Shown here: positions 1-5,618 of the stretch, piece by piece | Layout of the letters: every line of letters begins with the position of its first letter | Position numbering within the stretch: the first letter of the stretch is position 1 | Position numbers and translations under genes: made by a program | Source: an uncultured Collinsella sp. | GTDB taxonomy: Bacteria > Actinomycetota > Coriobacteriia > Coriobacteriales > Coriobacteriaceae | DNA: 5,725 nucleotides | Assembly (NCBI GenBank): GCA_900547505.1 | Contig: URGY01000116.1 | Location: forward strand, 1 to 5,725 | Reading direction: 5' to 3' | Notes under the pieces: generated by a model | Seen by the model: only the letters and a program-made list of their open reading frames with translations | What the model was told of the DNA's origin: nothing | The model's database searches: none

Positions 1-49
1 ACGAGATGCAGCGTAGTCTCGTGGGCTCGGAGATGTGTATAAGAGACAG
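1..49 (+). other. Illumina Nextera i7 adapter remnant (sequencing artefact)
   Basis: This stretch is synthetic, not genomic. Bases 1-7 (ACGAGAT) match the end of the Illumina P7 arm. Bases 8-15 (GCAGCGTA) sit where the 8-base i7 index belongs; read in reverse complement it is TACGCTGC, which I recall as Nextera XT index N721. Bases 16-30 are the Nextera read-2 primer segment GTCTCGTGGGCTCGG. Bases 31-49 are the 19-bp hyperactive Tn5 mosaic end AGATGTGTATAAGAGACAG. All four blocks are in the correct order without a mismatch. The orientation, adapter running into insert, is what an untrimmed read-through at a contig end gives. Anything translated across bases 1-49 is meaningless. Confidence 0.98.
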
Positions 50-2031
50 GCCTGCTGGCCGTGGCCGTGGTGGGCGACGGCGAGTCCGAGACCGGTCCGC
101 TCGCGACTTCTTGGCAGTCCAACAAGCTCGTGAACCCGGCAACCGACGGAATCGTCCTGCCGATCCTGCACCTCAACGGCTACAAGATCGCCAACCCCAC
201 CATTCTTGCCCGCGTGTCCGACGAAGAACTCACCAAGTTCTTTGAGGGCATGGGCTATAAGCCGCACTTCTTTGTCGCCGGTTTTGACGACGAGGGCCAT
301 GCAAGCATCCACGAGCGTTTCGCCGCCCTGTTTGAGCAGGTCTTCGATGAGATTTGCGACATCAAGGCCACCGCACAGGCCCAGGCCGCCGCGGGCGAGA
401 CCGTGGTCCGTCCGGCCTATCCCATGATCGTGTTCCGTACGCCCAAGGGCTGGACTTGCCCCAAGCACATCGATGGCAAGAAGACCGAGGACTCCTGGCG
501 CGCCCATCAGGTACCGCTGGCGAGTGCCAAGGACACCCACGAGCACTTCCGCGTGCTGCGCGAGTGGCTGCGCTCCTACAGGCCCGAGGAACTCTTTACG
601 CCCGAGGGCCAGGTGCGCCCCGAGGTAACGGCCTTTATGCCGACCGGTGAGCTGCGTATCGGCGCCAACCCCAACGCAAACGGCGGCAAGGTCCGTCGCG
701 AGCTCGAGCTCCCCGATATTCACGCCCACGAGATTCCCGTCGCAAGTAAGGGTCACGGCTGGGGCTCCACCGAGGCCGCCCGCGTCTTTGGCGAGTACAC
801 TGCCGACGTCCTGGCCAAGAACATGGACGATTTCCGCATCTTCGGTCCCGACGAGACCGCGTCCAACCGCCTGCAGGCTGCCTACAAGGTGACCAAAAAG
901 CAGTGGGATGCCGGCTTTTACGGGGACGAGGCCAACGACGAGCTGCTGGCCGGTTCCGGTAAGGTTGTCGAACAGCTGTCCGAGCACCAGTGTGAGGGCT
1001 TCCTCGAGGCCTACGTGCTCACCGGCCGCTCCGGCGTGTGGAGCTCCTACGAGAGCTTTGTCCACGTCGTCGATTCCATGGTCAACCAGCACTGCAAATG
1101 GCTTGAGGCCACCAAGCGCGAGATTCCGTGGCGTGCCCCCATTAGCGGTCTCAACATTTTGCTGTCGAGCCATGTCTGGCGCCAGGACCACAACGGCTTC
1201 TCGCACCAGGACCCCGGCTTTATCGACCTGCTGCTCAACAAAGCCAACGACACGCATATCGTGAATGCCTACTATCCGGCCGACGCCAACATGGCGCTTG
1301 CTGTGGCTGAGCGCGTCTACCAGTCCACCGACTGCGTCAACGCCATCTTCTGTGGCAAGCAGCCCGCCCCCACCTTCCAGACGGTCGACGAGGCCAAGTC
1401 CGAGCTCGCCGAGGGTGTCGCGATTTGGGAGTGGGCATCGACTGCCGACTCGCTCGCCGAGGCCGACGTCGTGGTCGCCACGTGCGGTGACGTACCGACG
1501 CTCGAGGCTCTGGCTGCAACCGATATGCTGCGCGAGCTAGGCATTAAGGTGTGGTTCGTCAACGTGGTCGACTTGCTCAAGATCCAGAACGTCTGCGAGA
1601 ACGACCAGGCCATCAGCGATGAGCGCTGGGCTGAGCTGTTTGGCTGCGGTGAGAAGCCCGTGCTCTTCGCATTCCATGCCTATGCCGGCACGATTCGCCG
1701 TCTGATTTGGAACCGCCCCGGCCACGATGCCTTCCGCGTCCACGGCTACGAGGAGAAGGGCTCCACGACTACGCCGTTCGACATGCTGCGCCTGAACAAC
1801 ATGGACCGCTGGGCCCTGGCCGCCGACGTGCTGCGCATGGTCGACGCCGATAAGTTTGCCGAGCAGATTGATGAGTGGGAGGCCTTCCGCACCGAGGCCT
1901 TTGAGTTCGCGTGTGGCGAGGGCTTCGATCACCCGGCCTTTACCGACTGGGTCTGGCCCGACGCCGCAGCCGCAACAGCAGCCGACGGCGCACTCTCCGC
2001 AACGCAAATGACCGCGGGCGACAACGAGTAG
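50..2031 (+). CDS. xfp: Phosphoketolase (xylulose-5-phosphate/fructose-6-phosphate), 5'-truncated
   Basis: This is a thiamine-diphosphate enzyme of the cytoplasm. It splits xylulose 5-phosphate (and, in bifunctional members, fructose 6-phosphate) with phosphate to acetyl phosphate plus glyceraldehyde 3-phosphate or erythrose 4-phosphate. The first whole codon is at 52, leaving 659 residues; the family is usually about 790-825, so about 170 N-terminal residues are missing at the contig edge. Numbering from the GTG at 61, visible motifs are the diphosphate-binding GDGE at 5-8 followed by ETGPLA, K129 in TPKGW, H149 in RAHQVPL, E308 in SEHQCEG, Y330, and [12 protein letters not shown] at 375-386. 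With an offset of 171 these fall on the K300, H320, E479, Y501, Q546, N549 and H553 that I recall for bifidobacterial Xfp. The His residues of the lost N-terminus cannot be checked. The GTG at 61 is internal and is not the start. An Ala/Thr-rich tail of about 22 residues closes the protein. The strong C/G third-position bias suggests high expression. Substrate preference cannot be read here. Confidence 0.97.
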
Positions 2032-2068
2032 GTAGGCATCCGGGACGGTTTCGCGCTGGGGCTGCCTC

Positions 2069-2144
2069 CGGGCTGGTGCCCTTCCTCGGAGAAGTGGGCT
2101 TCGCGAACTTCTCAAAACAAAGCAGGCGCCCCGGCCCCGGCCCG
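2069..2144 (+). terminator. Possible stem-loop / terminator region after xfp
   Basis: An imperfect GC-rich stem pairs CGGGCTGG (2069-2076) with CCGGCCCG (2137-2144), with one G-U pair. After one mismatch it continues as GCC (2078-2080) with GGC (2133-2135). Inside lies a perfect 7-bp hairpin, GAGAAGT (2089-2095) with ACTTCTC (2107-2113). It begins 38 nt after the xfp stop, where a terminator is expected. No T-run follows the outer stem, so it is not a canonical Rho-independent terminator. It may instead be a 3'-end stabilising structure or chance pairing in GC-rich DNA. Confidence 0.3.
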
Positions 2145-2210
2145 TATTACCCCGCTGAGCGAGCTATAGATGCCACGCACCGACACGCTACAGCATGAGC
2201 TTGAAATTGG

Positions 2211-2219
2211 TGCTATATT
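2211..2219 (+). promoter_or_regulatory. Candidate extended -10 promoter element
   Basis: TGC-TATATT combines the TGn extension with a 5/6 match to TATAAT, about 38 nt before the ATG at 2257. That would put the transcript start near 2226. No good -35 box lies 16-18 bp upstream; TTGAAA at 2201-2206 is only 7 bp away and cannot serve. It would drive the 162-residue gene and perhaps the two regulator genes after it. Confidence 0.35.
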
Positions 2220-2245
2220 CAGCTTGAGTTGTTTAATGCTAGTAC

Positions 2246-2251
2246 GGGGGG
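2246..2251 (+). promoter_or_regulatory. Ribosome binding site setting the start at 2257
   Basis: A run of six G lies 5 nt before the ATG at 2257. It favours this ATG over the in-frame ATG at 2170, which has no purine-rich site in front of it and would place the candidate promoter inside the gene. Confidence 0.5.
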
Positions 2252-2256
2252 CTGAT

Positions 2257-2745
2257 ATGGGGCTGTTCAAGAAGAAAAACCCGCAGGATGCCTTTGATCC
2301 CGATGTGTTTACCATCACGGATACGATTTTGGACCCGCCGCGGTTTACGTTTTTGCCGGCTATCTACCAGGATGCCACGCGCCGCAAGTGGGCCGTACAT
2401 CAGCGCGGTGCAGAGCCAAAGATTTTTGACTATGCGGACGTGCTGCAGTGCGAAGTGGCCGAAGCGGGCGATCCAGAGGCCGAGGAAGCGGTCTCAAAAC
2501 AGGAATTTGCCCAGCGTATCCTGGCAAATCCCGCTAAGGCGGCAAAAATGAACGCTGCCAAGCGTAATATGTGTCTTGGTATGGGCGTTGTTGTGGCGGT
2601 TCAGACGGGAAAAGACGAGGTTTCCAAATTAGAGATTCCCGTTATGACCGACGAAGTCAAACGCGATTCAAGTCTATATAAGTCGTATCGGAATGTCGCC
2701 GAGAAGATTAAGGCCGAATTTGATGCCATGGGAGGGCTGGCCTAA
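2257..2745 (+). CDS. Hypothetical protein, 162 residues
   Basis: I do not recognise a named family. The protein opens with a basic MGLFKKK stretch and has no signal peptide or convincing membrane helix. Residues about 17-75 read as beta-strand-like segments ending in IFDYADVLQCEVAEAGD. That resembles the 'I-x-Y-x-D-I/V-L-x-x-E-V-x-E-x-G' turn seen in small bacterial PH-like or DUF4428-type proteins. Residues 76-105 are helical, charged and Ala-rich, and 104-116 (MCLGMGVVVAVQT) is a hydrophobic strand. LEIPVM at 125-130 and a C-terminal helix (about 140-158) complete that pattern. The start at 2257 was chosen for its G-rich ribosome binding site; a 191-residue version from 2170 is possible but unlikely. 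The next gene begins 38 bp downstream on the same strand, so the two may be cotranscribed. The PH-like suggestion is weak inference; a functional link to the regulators is unproven. Confidence 0.75.
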   Translation: MGLFKKKNPQDAFDPDVFTITDTILDPPRFTFLPAIYQDATRRKWAVHQRGAEPKIFDYADVLQCEVAEAGDPEAEEAVSKQEFAQRILANPAKAAKMNAAKRNMCLGMGVVVAVQTGKDEVSKLEIPVMTDEVKRDSSLYKSYRNVAEKIKAEFDAMGGLA

Positions 2746-2783
2746 TTTTGGCGGCATACGTTTCTGAATGAGGAGTCTGTGCA

Positions 2784-3551
2784 ATGGCAGGCGAATCTTA
2801 TGCAATTCCCCCCAAAGATCGTGCTGTTGAGGGAGTTCTTTGGTATATCCAGCACTATCAGCTCGGCGGCGGCGATCGTCTGCCGGCCGAGCGCGTGCTG
2901 TGTGAAGAGATTGGCGTTTCGCGTACGGCGTTGCGCGCCGGTATTATGCGGCTCATTTCGTGCGGAACGCTCGAAAGCCGCCGCGGATCGGGTACGTATG
3001 TGTGTCCTCCCAAACCGCTCAATATCTTCCAGGAGACGTATAACTTTTCCGATGCCGTGCGGACTGCAGGCTTGCACCCCTCTTCTCGCTTGGTTTCCAC
3101 CGAGACTCTCGAGGCGGATGAGACACTTGCCGACAAGCTTGGGGTTGCCGTAGACGCTCCTTTGCTTCGCATGCAGCGCGTTCGACTTATTGAGGGCGAG
3201 CCGGCATCAATCGAGACGGCTCACGTTAACCTGTCCCTGTGTCCATCGCTTCCCAATCACGACTATACGCAAGAAAGCCTGTACGATGTTTTGCTTCAAG
3301 AAGGCGGCGTGCGCGTGGAGCATGGGCGTGAACATGTTTCGATTTCGCGCCTGAATGCCGAAGAGGCCGAACTGCTTCAGCAGGACGAGGGGACGCCTGT
3401 TTTCTATCAGAGCTCGATTGAGTTCGATAAGGACATGCGTTTTGTGGAGCATTGTAAATCGGTGATTTTGCCTACAAAGTTCCGCTTTGCCGACAACGGT
3501 GAAAAGAACGGCATGAGGAGCGTGGCAGGTGAACAATGGCTGAAACAGTAG
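2784..3551 (+). CDS. GntR/HutC-family transcriptional regulator with UTRA domain (first of a tandem pair)
   Basis: A 255-residue cytoplasmic DNA-binding protein with GntR/HutC architecture. An N-terminal winged helix-turn-helix spans about residues 12-75: LPAERVLCEEIGVSRTALRA holds the recognition region and LESRRGSGTYV is the wing. A C-terminal UTRA ligand domain spans about 90-235, with the typical (S)IETAHVNL strand near 142-150 and the closing VEHCKSVILPTKFRF near 221-235. UTRA regulators are mostly repressors released by phosphorylated sugars or related small metabolites. The ATG is preceded by GGAG at 2772-2775, 8 nt away. The last 16 nt overlap the start of the second regulator, suggesting translational coupling. 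The C-terminal 20 residues, beyond the usual UTRA end, lie partly in this overlap. Position ahead of SIS-type sugar-phosphate genes points to an amino-sugar or fructosamine-type effector. The target and effector are inferred, the family is clear. Confidence 0.93.
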   Translation: MAGESYAIPPKDRAVEGVLWYIQHYQLGGGDRLPAERVLCEEIGVSRTALRAGIMRLISCGTLESRRGSGTYVCPPKPLNIFQETYNFSDAVRTAGLHPSSRLVSTETLEADETLADKLGVAVDAPLLRMQRVRLIEGEPASIETAHVNLSLCPSLPNHDYTQESLYDVLLQEGGVRVEHGREHVSISRLNAEEAELLQQDEGTPVFYQSSIEFDKDMRFVEHCKSVILPTKFRFADNGEKNGMRSVAGEQWLKQ

Positions 3552-4249
3552 ATGTCACCCCGGTTTATATACGCATTCGACGTCGCATTGAAGAGCGTAT
3601 CGAGCGCGGAATATACCCTACGGGTTCGATGATTCCGTCCGAAAATGAGCTTGCCGAGGAGTTTGGCACGACACGCCTGACTATCCGGAGTGCCGTGGAC
3701 GAGCTAGTTCGTCGCGGCCAGATTCGCCGTGTCCGCGGAAAGGGTGCCTTCGTGGCACAGAAGGTGCCCATTACGTTTGAGCGTACGGGCGGTTTCCGTG
3801 AATCGGTCCGTGCTTCGGGCGGCGAGCCGTCCGTCCGTATTCTCGCGCGTTCCAAGCGTTATGCGGGCCCATATTATGCCGACCTGTTTGGCATCGCCGA
3901 GGACGACCTGCTCTATTCCATTCGACGCCTGAACTGCATAAACGGTAGCCCCGTATCGATTGAGACGGCGCTGATTCCCTGCCTGCTGTTCCCAACCATC
4001 GAAGATATTGACGTGTCGGTCTTCAGTTTGTACGAAACCTATGAGATGCTGGGCCGAAAGCCAGTCATGGCGCAGGAAAAGCTCGATATCGAAGCACTGG
4101 GTGCACGAGATGCCGGCCTGCTTGGACTGGAGCAGGGCGATCTTGCCTTGACACTGGAGTGCGTAAGCTTCGATGCGAGCGGCCAAGCGATCGAGTACGT
4201 CAAGTCGTTTAACCGCGGCGATGCGGGCGGCTACACCTATACGTACTAG
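3536..4249 (+). CDS. GntR/HutC-family transcriptional regulator with UTRA domain (second of a tandem pair)
   Basis: A 237-residue GntR/HutC regulator. The winged helix-turn-helix is at about residues 8-75 (PVYIRIRRRIEERIERG, then IPSENELAEEFGTTRLTIRSAV, then the wing IRRVRGKGAFV). A UTRA domain fills about 82-232 with the signature PVSIETALIPCLLFP (139-153) and the closing IEYVKSFNRGDAGGYTY. It has the same architecture as the upstream regulator but is clearly diverged, so the pair is an old duplication or two independently recruited family members. The ATG lies inside the end of the preceding gene, 16 nt before that stop ends, with AGGTGA at 3527-3532 as ribosome binding site. The two proteins should therefore be made together. 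The 193 bp that follow carry operator-like palindromes and then the SIS gene, the obvious candidate target. Whether the two regulators share a site, compete or form heterodimers cannot be read from sequence. Confidence 0.94.
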   Translation: MAETVDVTPVYIRIRRRIEERIERGIYPTGSMIPSENELAEEFGTTRLTIRSAVDELVRRGQIRRVRGKGAFVAQKVPITFERTGGFRESVRASGGEPSVRILARSKRYAGPYYADLFGIAEDDLLYSIRRLNCINGSPVSIETALIPCLLFPTIEDIDVSVFSLYETYEMLGRKPVMAQEKLDIEALGARDAGLLGLEQGDLALTLECVSFDASGQAIEYVKSFNRGDAGGYTYTY

Positions 4250-4274
4250 CTGGTGTTTTGCATCACGCACGGTA

Positions 4275-4308
4275 ACGGCCGGTCTGTTTGGGCAATTTGA
4301 CCGACCGT
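4275..4308 (+). repeat. Inverted repeat after the second regulator gene (terminator-like or operator)
   Basis: ACGGCCGGTC (4275-4284) pairs with GACCGACCGT (4299-4308): nine base pairs with one internal C/A mismatch and a 14-nt loop. It starts 26 nt after the regulator stop, where a terminator could sit, but only TATATACAACCTT follows and there is no U-run. The right arm touches the GTATATAC palindrome at 4307-4314, so it may instead belong to a control region. Confidence 0.35.
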
Positions 4309-4314
4309 ATATAC
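4307..4314. promoter_or_regulatory. Candidate HutC-type operator, GTATATAC
   Basis: A perfect 8-bp palindrome in the 193-bp gap between the regulator genes and the SIS gene. It fits the HutC-subfamily operator consensus that I recall as GTMTAKAC, and the flank CCGTATATACAA is two bases from the TTGTATATACAA type seen for sugar regulators of this family. It is short and AT-only in its core, so chance is possible. Confidence 0.4.
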
Positions 4315-4372
4315 AACCTTACAGGGCTCAAAATCGACCGTTCGCCGATGGGGATAAATTAATCGACAAAGA

Positions 4373-4381
4373 GGTATCAAA
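4373..4381 (+). repeat. GGTATCAAA direct repeat, upstream copy (operator half-site)
   Basis: GGTATCAAA recurs at 4406-4414, 33 bp downstream, close to three helical turns. This copy lacks the right arm of the palindrome found there, so it would be a half-site on nearly the same DNA face. Confidence 0.35.
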
Positions 4382-4402
4382 AAGCCGTAACCTGTAACTG
4401 TG

Positions 4403-4421
4403 ATTGGTATCAAATACTAAT
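4403..4421. promoter_or_regulatory. Candidate GntR-type operator palindrome before the SIS gene
   Basis: ATTGGTAT-CAA-ATACTAAT: two 8-bp arms that are inverted repeats except at one position, around a 3-bp centre. It has the GT...AC layout of GntR-family operators and ends 21 nt before the SIS gene ATG. Bound regulator would block the promoter or early transcription. The right arm contains TAAT, so it could overlap a -10 box, but no convincing -35 is spaced for it. The local AT-rich patch contrasts with the coding DNA around it. Confidence 0.5.
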
Positions 4422-4431
4422 GATTTGTTAC

Positions 4432-4439
4432 GAGGTGAG
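4432..4439 (+). promoter_or_regulatory. Ribosome binding site setting the start at 4443
   Basis: GAGGTGAG is a strong anti-16S match just before the ATG at 4443. It rules out the in-frame TTG at 4404, which would also place the operator palindrome inside the coding region. Confidence 0.8.
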
Positions 4440-4442
4440 ACG

Positions 4443-5558
4443 ATGAAGATGCTCGATTACGTTCAGCTTGCCCATGTGCGTATGGGAGAGAACCTCGAGC
4501 GTTCGTCTGAGCTGGTAGCGCAGCTCGTTGATATTTTCCAGTCCGGTTCTTTTGACGCGCTGCGCATCGTTGCTTCGGGTTCGTCGCGCCATGCTGCGGA
4601 TTGCGCCCGCGATTACCTGCAAGATGCGCTGCAGATGCAGGTGTCCGTTGTGACGCCCGAGGCCTTCGTCGATTTTGAACACACCTATCCACAGCATGCG
4701 CTTAACATTGCCGTCTCGCAGAGCGGCTATTCAACCAATACGATTGCGGCGCTCGATTACATGCGCGCACACGATATGGCTGCAGTTGCGCTCACGGCAA
4801 ACGTCGAGGCACCCATCAAGGAACACGCTGACATCGTTCTTGACTACGGTGTGGGCGTCGAGTCGGTGGACTTTGTGACTCTGGGCGTCGAGGTTCTCGT
4901 TGAGTACCTGGTGCTCTTTGGTATTTACGGCGGTCAGGCGCGCGGAACGATTGACGCCAAGGGCGTTGCCCAGCGTCTTGATGACCTGCGCGAGGCTATC
5001 CAGGCCAATGCCGTGATGTGCAAGACCGCCGAGGCATATGTCCAAGACCACATGCTCGAGCTTTCTGAGCACACGCCCGCTATGGTCGTCGGCAACGGCC
5101 CCAACTATGGTGTTGCCGAGGAGGCAGCGCTCAAGCTGAGCGAGACCATCAAGATTCCTGCCATGCATCACGAAGGCGAGGAGTTCGTCCACGGTCCCGA
5201 GATGCAGATCGTTCCGGGCTATCTGGTGTTTATTGTCGACGATCCGCAGGGGTCGGAGCGTCTTGCGAATATCGCCGATGCGCTATCGAACGTTACGACA
5301 AAAACGGTGCTGCTCACGGCCCATCCCAAGGGTGGGGCTCACGAGGTTGTGGTGCCTCAGGTGGCTCCGCTGCTCAGCGCAATTCCCAATCTCGTGTTCT
5401 TCCAGACGATTGCGGCAATAATCGCCGAGCGTCTGAAGTCATGGGACGTTCACCCGTATCTCGATGCTGTCTCCAAGCAAATGGAGGTCAAGGCAGAGGG
5501 CTACGAAGAGTCAGTCAATGCGCTTAAGGCCAAAGCGGCTGAGTGTTACGGAATGTAA
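4443..5558 (+). CDS. Double SIS-domain sugar-phosphate isomerase/deglycase
   Basis: A 371-residue cytoplasmic protein made of two SIS (sugar isomerase) domains, like the isomerase half of GlmS but without its glutaminase half, so it is not a glucosamine-6-phosphate synthase. SIS 1 (about 35-165) has the phosphate-binding segments VASGSSRHAA (43-52) and VSQSGYSTNT (91-100). SIS 2 (about 205-335) has VVGNGPNYGVAEEAALKLSE (215-234), matching the GlmS 'GRG..Y..ALEGALKLKE' block, and the acidic EGEEFVHGPEM (244-254) with its conserved HGP. The tail WDVHPYLDAVSKQMEVK (334-350) resembles the GlmS C-terminal loop, with K345 as candidate catalytic lysine. Stand-alone proteins of this type include FrlB/GfrE/GfrF deglycases, which release glucose 6-phosphate from fructoselysine or glucoselysine phosphates, and AgaS-type aminosugar-phosphate deaminases. 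Preceding UTRA regulators and a following probable SIS gene support such a catabolic role. The exact substrate is not decidable from sequence. The start is set by GAGGTGAG. Confidence 0.9.
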   Translation: MKMLDYVQLAHVRMGENLERSSELVAQLVDIFQSGSFDALRIVASGSSRHAADCARDYLQDALQMQVSVVTPEAFVDFEHTYPQHALNIAVSQSGYSTNTIAALDYMRAHDMAAVALTANVEAPIKEHADIVLDYGVGVESVDFVTLGVEVLVEYLVLFGIYGGQARGTIDAKGVAQRLDDLREAIQANAVMCKTAEAYVQDHMLELSEHTPAMVVGNGPNYGVAEEAALKLSETIKIPAMHHEGEEFVHGPEMQIVPGYLVFIVDDPQGSERLANIADALSNVTTKTVLLTAHPKGGAHEVVVPQVAPLLSAIPNLVFFQTIAAIIAERLKSWDVHPYLDAVSKQMEVKAEGYEESVNALKAKAAECYGM

Positions 5559-5568
5559 GCGGGTTTTG

Positions 5569-5582
5569 ATGCCCGTTGGCAT
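5569..5582 (+). other. Small hairpin between the SIS genes
   Basis: ATGCC-CGTT-GGCAT is a perfect 5-bp stem with a 4-nt loop in the 60-bp gap, not followed by a T-run. It may slightly stabilise or punctuate a shared message, or be chance. The small size argues against a real terminator, so the two genes are probably cotranscribed. Confidence 0.25.
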
Positions 5583-5618
5583 GGGGGATGTGGAAACAAC
5601 CCCAGAAAGGAGAGACAA

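Noticed and set aside
31..49. Tn5 mosaic end as a sign of a natural transposon
   Set aside because: It is the engineered 19-bp mosaic end joined to Nextera primer and index sequences; no transposase or second end is present.
6..245. Open frame of 79 residues beginning [15 protein letters not shown]
   Set aside because: Its start lies in the sequencing adapter and the rest is an out-of-frame shadow of xfp.
1537..2115. 192-residue antisense open frame across the end of xfp
   Set aside because: High-GC sequence with C/G-ending codons on the sense strand readily leaves antisense frames open; its translation shows no family motif and xfp is unmistakable.
2201..2219. TTGAAA plus TATATT as a -35/-10 pair
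   Set aside because: The spacer is only 7 bp instead of about 17, so TTGAAA cannot be the -35 for this -10.
2170..2256. Upstream ATG giving a 29-residue longer N-terminus for the hypothetical protein
   Set aside because: There is no ribosome binding site, it would swallow the candidate promoter, and the ATG at 2257 has a G-rich site and a natural MGLFKKK start.
2840..2846. Extra copy of the TTGGTAT operator half inside the first regulator gene (another at 4918-4924)
   Set aside because: Both are explained by coding (Leu/Phe-Trp/Gly-Tyr/Ile codons), and neither has the inverted right arm.
3704..4270. 188-residue antisense open frame across the second regulator
   Set aside because: It is a shadow of a clear GntR/UTRA gene, with no ribosome binding site or recognisable protein motif.
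4297..4313. TTGACC followed by TATATA as a promoter
   Set aside because: The two boxes are 5 bp apart, and no good -10 lies 16-18 bp after TTGACC.
4173..4397. 74-residue open frame spanning the gap before the SIS gene
   Set aside because: Its first part is a shadow of the second regulator and the rest is non-coding AT-richer control DNA; no ribosome binding site.
4404..4442. TTG start 13 codons upstream for the SIS gene
   Set aside because: The GAGGTGAG before the ATG at 4443 is a far better signal, and the longer version would overlap the operator palindrome.
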